NCBI RefSeq assembly: GCF_001411555.2
Contig: NC_049903.1
Coordinates: 24,006,270-24,070,269, forward strand
Origin: Juglans regia
Lineage: Eukaryota; Streptophyta; Magnoliopsida; Fagales; Juglandaceae
DNA length: 64,000 nucleotides
Reading direction: 5' to 3'
Shown one piece after another: positions 57,889-64,000 of this stretch. The position numbers were made by a program, and so were the translations under genes. The number at the start of each line of letters is the position of its first letter. The first letter of the stretch is position 1. The notes beneath the pieces were generated by a model. The model worked only from the letters and a program-made list of their open reading frames with translations. It did no database searches and was not told where the DNA came from.

Positions 57889-58350
57889 CCCCGTCGACCA
57901 AACTTTGCTTCTTTTCGTTGGGTTGAGGAAGGGGGGAAGAGAAAAGGAAACAGGTTTGCTTTCTGACCAATTTACAAGAAGCCCACCTCCCTTGATTTTA
58001 AGGGGAATTAATAAATTCAGAAAAGAGCATGACAAACAGAGACGGGCAGTGGTTGTTGCGTGGAAGAAACCTGTGTTTCCTACTCACATTTTAGCCTGCA
58101 AATTCATGGATAGATAAGGAGAATATTGTTATTCGTAACTTCAAACATTTTTTAAGTTAAATTGAATGTTTTTATTTTATTTTATTTGTAGCTGCAGATT
58201 CTTTCTGTCCAAATCTGCTAAACTGCATGTTTCAAGAAAAGAAAAAAACAAAAAAAATCTGCTCGATTGGCAGGCTCCAAAATTCAATGATTCATCACCC
58301 TCCAGCTGGCCCTTCCATAATCCAAATAAATGCAAATAAATGTAAGATTG
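57889..58350 (-). promoter_or_regulatory. Presumed leader and promoter region of CAT4
   Basis: The frame of exon 1 stays open upstream to an ATG at 58035, 49 codons before the chosen start. The family's N-terminus (short, before RRKQVDS) favours 57888 as the start. No core promoter element can be defended by eye. Confidence 0.35.
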
Positions 58351-58761
58351 GGCTGAACGCCCGCATTTCCTGCTATAGAAAGATTTCCTGGTAGTAATTT
58401 ATTATTCAAAAAATTTTCTGAAATTCTTAATATTCTATACTTTACATTATTTTTAATTTTTATTATTATTTTTTTATCAAATATTTATAATATAAATAAA
58501 AAATAAAAAATTTGAAATAATTTTAAAAAAATAAACTCAAAAAATAATTTTAAAAAAATATTAAAAATTTTAAAAATTTAAAAAAATATAGAATATAGAG
58601 TGTAGTGAAAGTTGTATAACAAAACTCTTTATTATTAAATGAAACTTTCACTTACAAATTATCTTACTTTTTTTTTTTATTTTTAGTATTTACTATTAAT
58701 TTAAATAGAAAAAGTTCCGGTTTGTACTTTTTTGGGGGTTAAAACTTGTACTATCAATTTA
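58351..58761. other. AT-rich spacer
   Basis: It has A/T runs and repeated 'aaattttaaaaa'. No feature was recognised. Confidence 0.4.
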
Positions 58762-58968
58762 AAGACTCGTTTCGAGAGTGAGATAATATGAAATTAGATA
58801 AGATGAGATAAAATATTATTAAAATATTATTTTTAATATTATTATTATTTTAAAATTTAAAAAAGTTGAATTATTTATTATATTTTATATAAAAATTTAA
58901 AAAATTTGTAATAATAAGATGAAATAAAATGAAATAGGTTAAGAATATTTCTATGTCTAAACGAGACA
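58762..58968. mobile_element. MITE-like element
   Basis: The start is agactcgtttcgagagtgag and the end (reverse) is gtctcgtttagacatagaaa. The interior has 'gatgagataaaat', 'aaaaagttgaattatttatt' and 'taataagatgaaat', as in the other MITEs of this group. Confidence 0.6.
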
Positions 58969-59465
58969 TAAATCTAAACGTTCAGGTTATGTCATTCATC
59001 TCAACGATTATGTCATACCTAGTTCATTATATAAATAGAAACATTGTGTAATATGAGAGTAATGATATGGATTAGTGTTATTTATCATCTTATTTATCAT
59101 TATCCTTAGATCATTTTCTTGTGTAGTATCAAATGATTGATTTTTTTCTTTTTTATTTATCGATTATTTGATACTTGACAAGAGGATGATTTGAAAGATA
59201 AATGTTTTAAAAGATGATAAACTTTTTCGTGATATTTGTACAACATTTTTATTTCTATTTTTACAACTTTATTTTAAATAAAAAGTGGCCATATTTGTAA
59301 TAATCCTTCCTTACCACTCTTTTACTTTTACTCTCATTTCAAATTTTGAGTTCGATTTAATGATGGCTATTATTAAATGGATACCCCATTAACCCATATA
59401 TGGGTTAAGATCATGGGTTGAAAAGTTGTCATCAATTAAATAATTCTCCACAAATCATTAGTTGT
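58969..59465. other. AT-rich spacer
   Basis: Nothing was recognised. Confidence 0.4.
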
Positions 59466-59469
59466 ATCT

Positions 59470-62400
59470 AGGGGTGCATGCCCTAATGTTCGGATGACAG
59501 TGGTCGGATTTGGACTCTTGGTCTGTTTGCCTCCCGTTCGGAGCAAATGGGCCTAGGGTCCACTAGCCCAAAATTTCTTTTTGGCCATTTTGGCCCTAGA
59601 TTTAAAAAAATAAGTTTTAAAAAATAAAAATATTTAGAATTTAAATATAACATAAAATTAAATAGAGGTTGTTTAAATTATAAAACATAAAATTCTAAGT
59701 ATTCTAAGCTATTCTAAGCTATTACAATAATACAAATTAATTTAAAACTATTACAAATTAATCTAAAAATATTACAAATTATCAAATAATTGAAATCAAT
59801 AATATTACAATATTACAAATTGTATCTGACAATTTGATATATAAGATGACTTTGAGTCTTGCATTAGAATTTAGAGGTAGTGTGTAAGTGAGATTGTGAG
59901 ATTATAAAACCTAAAACAGTAATAGAAAAACAAATTAGAACAAAAAATAATATAATGATATATACATATGTAAAAAAGTTAAAAACATAAAACTACAAGT
60001 ACAAATCAAGTGAGACTATCAATGATTGCAGATTAGATCATTGGAAATTTGGGATTAGGGTTGGAACCTTGGGCAAGTGAGGGTGTGAAACTATAAAACC
60101 TAAAAAATAAAATAACAAAAAAATTCATACATATAAACATTATATAGATATGTATAAAGTTACAAAATTAAAATTACAAACTAAGATGAGATCGAGATTG
60201 AAGATGAGATCATTGGGATTGGACATGTGACAATGAGACTATAAAAGCTGAAAAAAAATACAAGAAAACCAATTATAATTGCAAACAATAAACATTATAT
60301 GCATAATAGAATCATTATACAAACCAATGATAATAGTGGATCGAATGGAGAAGTCATATTGCGGCTGATGTAGCCTTAGGGGCATTTGTCAAAGTGCTGA
60401 GTGCGGTAGGTGTAGGTTCCAGAAGATTATCACCCCTGATTATTGAGTACGACAAACTCATCAAATAATGTTTTAAGGGTTTTCCTAGCCCTTACCACAA
60501 GCAATATGATTCGTCCATGCCTTTCCGTTCACCAATGTCAATCCATATACTATGCCATCAATTTTGTATTGGGGGTCAAGAACAATAGCCACATATAGGA
60601 GAATATTTAACCTATTCAAATCCCTCCCAATATTTGTCATACTTAGCCCACATGCTCATTGTCATTTCCCGCAGCCGTGTTTGGTCACTCCCGCACATTT
60701 CATCCAATTGTTCTTTCATATGATATACTTGTCGACAAAACTCATTGGATGTAACATACATTAAGTCAGAAATTGAGGTTGTGACCTCGTAGAAAAGTCT
60801 CTAAAATTCTACAAAAATTCCAACAACTACCCAATCATCATCATTAGGCTTTCTCAATTCCCCTTCATCACTAAAATAGTTGGCATATTATATGTCCTTC
60901 TCACCCAATATTTGAAATGCCTTTTTAAACTCTTGGGTCATCTCCAACATAAAGAAAACTGAGTTCCAAATTGTTGGAATATCAATACACAACCCCTTCT
61001 TGTATTCAATACTTGAATTTATCAAGCCGTGCTGGTGAGGATCTCAAAAACCTCACCGTAATTCTCACCCTTGCAACCGAATCATGCACACATTTCAAAC
61101 TGTCGATCATAATAAGACTTAGAATATATGCAGCACATATCACACGTAGACAATCACCACCCGTGATTGTCTTATTGTCTTATCATTAGAAGAGGCATTG
61201 TGATTAACCATTAGTGTCAAAATCTTCTCCAACCCTCACTCATCTATCATGGCCTCCAAGGCATTCCCAATGGTATCACCCTTGTGATTGACAATTTGAC
61301 AAAACTTGAGAATTTTTTTAATTGTCAATTATAATCAACAAAATGTGTCGTCAAAGACATATAATTAAATTTTTTTACTGTTGTCCATGTATTGATCGTG
61401 AGGCAAACTCTTAGACCCCTCAATTGGTTTCTCAACAGTTCTCTATGTACATCGTACAATTTCATAATATCTTTCGCCACTGTGTGGCGATAAGGAATAT
61501 CAAACCTATGTTCCAAGTACTTAAAGTATGCTTGGAACCAGCCTTCACCCTCAACAAACTGAAGGGGTAGCTTGTCTACTACCACCATATGAGCTAGTAT
61601 CTCCTACACTCATTTGGGTCATACTTAGTATACCCTTTCAACGTTGCCCCCTCCCATTACTCCCATATGCCATTTTTTTAAGTCTAATCTCAAGCATAGA
61701 CTGACTCTTTTTTGGTAAAGAACGTCTAATTTGACTCATTTTGCATTGTTCTTCTAAGTGGACTTTCAATTGGAACATACCATATCTCATATAGTGACAT
61801 ATTCATACACTTTACCATAGTGTTTATACTTAGCTTGGGGGTTATTGGGGTACCACCTTGTATTTTGGTAAAGTGAGACCACACAATGGAAACTAGTTTC
61901 TTACTTGGTGGGCCCATGGGTGTAGGGTGAGGGGTAGTGGTAGTAGTAGTGGTAGGAGGGTCGATATGGCCAAGAGAGTTAGAACTAAGACTAGTGATTG
62001 GATTTGCCTCAATATCCATTACTGTTGACAAAAACTTGACATACATGATGACATGATGCAAAAATCGCAACACAATTTCATAAAATTATACATACAGTCG
62101 TGAACAATGAACATCAAGGGATTTCAATATTGAAAAATTGAAACCCCAATCTATTTTGAGGTTTCAGTATTGAAACCCCCAAAACAGATTTAGAGTTTTA
62201 ATATTGAAACCCCTAAAATAGATTGATAAATTAAATTCGGTTTTGAAACCCCAAACTATTAGGGGATTTCAATCCGAAACCCTAAATTTATAATAAAACA
62301 TCACAAACTCACCAAACAATAAACATCATTACAAATTTACACAAATATCTCTACATCACACAAATCATAACCCCATCCTCCAAATCCATTCATGAATCCC

Positions 62401-62790
62401 ATCCTCCAAAATCCAATCCAAGAACAAAAAATTAATGGGTCCTCGAGATACTTACAAGTTGAAGACGTAAGATAAAGATACCCCGACGATGAGTGGAGAG
62501 ACTGAGAGAGAGGACTGTGAGGGTTGTGAGGCAAGAGAGAGAGTTGAGGGAGATGGCATCCTTTTGTTTAATGTATGAGATTTTTTAATATATATATATA
62601 TATATTTATAACATGCTAGGAGGGGGGGATATGCGGACCATGGCCAAGCCCGGTCCGTCCCCCGCATTTGCAAGGGTGGCTGGATGAGGGCGGATTGTCC
62701 CGCCACCCGCATTCGACGGGCTGGGCCATCGCCTCGCCATGGAAAAGGTAGGGCGAGGCGGGGAAGGGTAGCGGGGGTGGGGCCCTTATA
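59470..62790 (-). mobile_element. Decayed hAT transposon (RICESLEEPER-like)
   Basis: It encodes a broken transposase on the minus strand (see 60500-62073). The left edge reads TAGGGGTGCATGCC, the type of end seen in the hAT MITE at 32592. The right edge (62620-62790) is G/C-rich with 'gggcgaggcggggaagg', as in subterminal regions of such elements. The exact right end and the 8-bp duplication were not found. Confidence 0.65.
60500..62073 (-). pseudogene. hAT transposase remnant (BED finger and catalytic core)
   Basis: A BED-finger-like start lies at about 61870-61800 ('SIVWSHFTKIQGGTPITPK', zinc-binding Cys pair not preserved). Next comes 'DKLPLQFVEGEGWFQAYF', 'CLTINTWTTVKKFNYMSLT' (the TxDxWTS motif, catalytic Asp changed to Asn) at 61588-61325. 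Further on, frames broken by stops read 'VICAAYILSLIMIDSLK' (RCxxHxLNL motif degraded) and 'VARVRITVRFLRSSPARL', and 'VAIVLDPQYKIDGIVYG' near 60560. The C-terminal dimerisation domain is not evident. It is clearly dead. Confidence 0.8.
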
Positions 62791-63787
62791 AATATGATTG
62801 CATGTTTAATTTTTTACTAGAGTCTTCCAAATAATTTTTTGAGTTTAATTTTTTTCCCACTAAATGAATAAATGTTCCTTCACTCTTCATAGAGGAACGA
62901 ATTGTGAGTACTGAATAAGTGACAGAATTCATAGTACATCAGCTTACAGCTTGTGGATTAACCATCCCTCTGTATCAAAAAAGATTTTTAGAAAGGAAAA
63001 TGTAGTCAAAGAAGCTATTAATAATTTTTTAAGATAAATTTTACATACAAGAGCTTGACCTCAAATTTATGCGAACTAGACTTCCATTTCTTTCTTGATA
63101 TATGTTTACATATCAATCTGCTACTTATGGGATGTTAAGAGATGTGTCTTAGTGGTTAGTGTGTACTTTTCAAACAATGAGGAGACCAACGTCTGACTTC
63201 ACCATAGAACGAGGGGAGTGGTTGTGGCTTCGCGGGGTTTGTGGAGAAGACAAAGGGGTTGGAGGTGTCTGTGGCTTCGTGGAGAAGACGAAGAGTTCTG
63301 AGGAAGGCTAAGAAGGAGACCATGAAGGGAGATGAAATTGCAAATTTGGAACACGAAGTGGAAGGAGAATACGAAGTGGAAAACCAGAGTTTGCTCACAT
63401 GGTAAAAGAAGATGCGAAGATGATGTGAAGACGAAGGGAAGGGAGGGAAGGCTTCGAAGGACTTCGTATTACTCTTTTGGTAGATGAAGGGAAGGGAGGG
63501 AGAAAGCAAAGATGCATTCGTGTGGTATATATGAAACTCACCGTTTCATTTGTACACGTGGAGGGACGGGTATGCGAGAGGTTCTCTTGCCGTGCACGAG
63601 TAGAGTTTTTGCTGAAAAAAAACATTGAAAATTTTGAAAATTTTGTTTTCGGATTGTAGAAAACACCAAAAATTATGGGGTGAAGTGCACACTTGCCATA
63701 GCACGTGGACGAGGGGCAATTCCGCCTCTCGGCTAGAACAACACCCACACACGCAAACTGCGCATGGGGCACGTAAGGCATCTTTAG
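62791..63787. other. Unassigned sequence, purine-rich in part
   Basis: 63150-63520 has repeated 'gaagacgaag'/'ggaagggaggg' phrases that make overlapping Ser/Pro/Phe-rich frames on the minus strand (for example 63156-63509). No domain is recognised. It may be repeat sequence. Confidence 0.35.
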
Positions 63788-64000
63788 CCTCGTTTGTTTT
63801 CAAGAAATTTTTCAACTCATTTTATTTCATCTAATCATTACAACTTTTCCAAATTTCCATATAAAATAAAATAAATAATTCAACTTTTTCAAATCTCAAA
63901 ATAAAAATAATATTAAAAAAATATATTTTAACAATATATTATTCAACGTTTTAACTTTAATATTAATTTATCTAATCTCATCTCATCTGCAAAAAGAAAC
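63788..64000. mobile_element. MITE-like element cut by the window end
   Basis: It starts GCCTCGTTTGTTTTC after tta, with 'catctaatcatta', 'caactttttcaaatctcaa' and 'ctcatctcatctgc', closely like 33056-33245. The right inverted end lies outside the window. Confidence 0.6.

Noticed and set aside
63156..63815. Several overlapping minus-strand ORFs near the right end
   Set aside because: They overlap in different frames, are low in complexity and have no domain.

Overview
The window is nuclear DNA from a flowering plant, most likely a woody eudicot. It has GT-AG introns, AT-rich spacers, CT/GA microsatellites, L1-type LINEs, Copia and Gypsy elements, hAT transposons and many short MITEs carrying 'gatgagatgag' motifs. 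That MITE style, and the close match of the transporter gene to what I remember of rosid vacuolar CAT4 proteins, makes me suspect Fagales (walnut/hickory/oak relatives). This is inference only.

Only two host genes can be supported, both on the minus strand. (1) A 14-exon cationic amino acid transporter gene (CAT4-like, tonoplast) spans 35877-57888. All splice sites are GT-AG, the phases join and the frame stays open for 637 codons, so it looks functional. (2) A two-exon gene for an 83-residue single-span membrane protein has exons at 23473-23632 and 14335-14426, separated by a 9.0 kb intron.

Layout. 1-8.1 kb: a non-autonomous hAT-like element, then a nearly full-length but dead LINE with a Gypsy 3' end inside its ORF1. 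8.1-14.3 kb: a CT-rich tract, AT-rich spacer and Tourist-like MITEs. 14.3-23.6 kb: the small gene, with two LINE copies and other debris in its intron. 23.7-35.8 kb: intergenic repeats, including a duplicated segment in which one copy carries a LINE insertion, a hAT MITE with a perfect 8-bp target duplication, and an 871-bp poly(A)-tailed retroposon of unknown family with an 18-bp duplication. 35.9-57.9 kb: the CAT4 gene. Its third intron is 12.0 kb and holds a hAT element, a MITE, a SINE, a gag-only LTR retrotransposon, a Tourist MITE, a LINE fragment and an internally deleted Copia element. 58.8-64 kb: MITEs and a decayed RICESLEEPER-like hAT transposon.

The two genes have no evident functional link. 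The most notable pattern is a set of very short (20-66 bp) insertions that look like bare LINE 3' tails, each flanked by a target-site duplication. One lies in only one of two sister LTRs, so the empty site is preserved in the same molecule. I see no CRISPR, tRNA, rRNA or prokaryote-like system.
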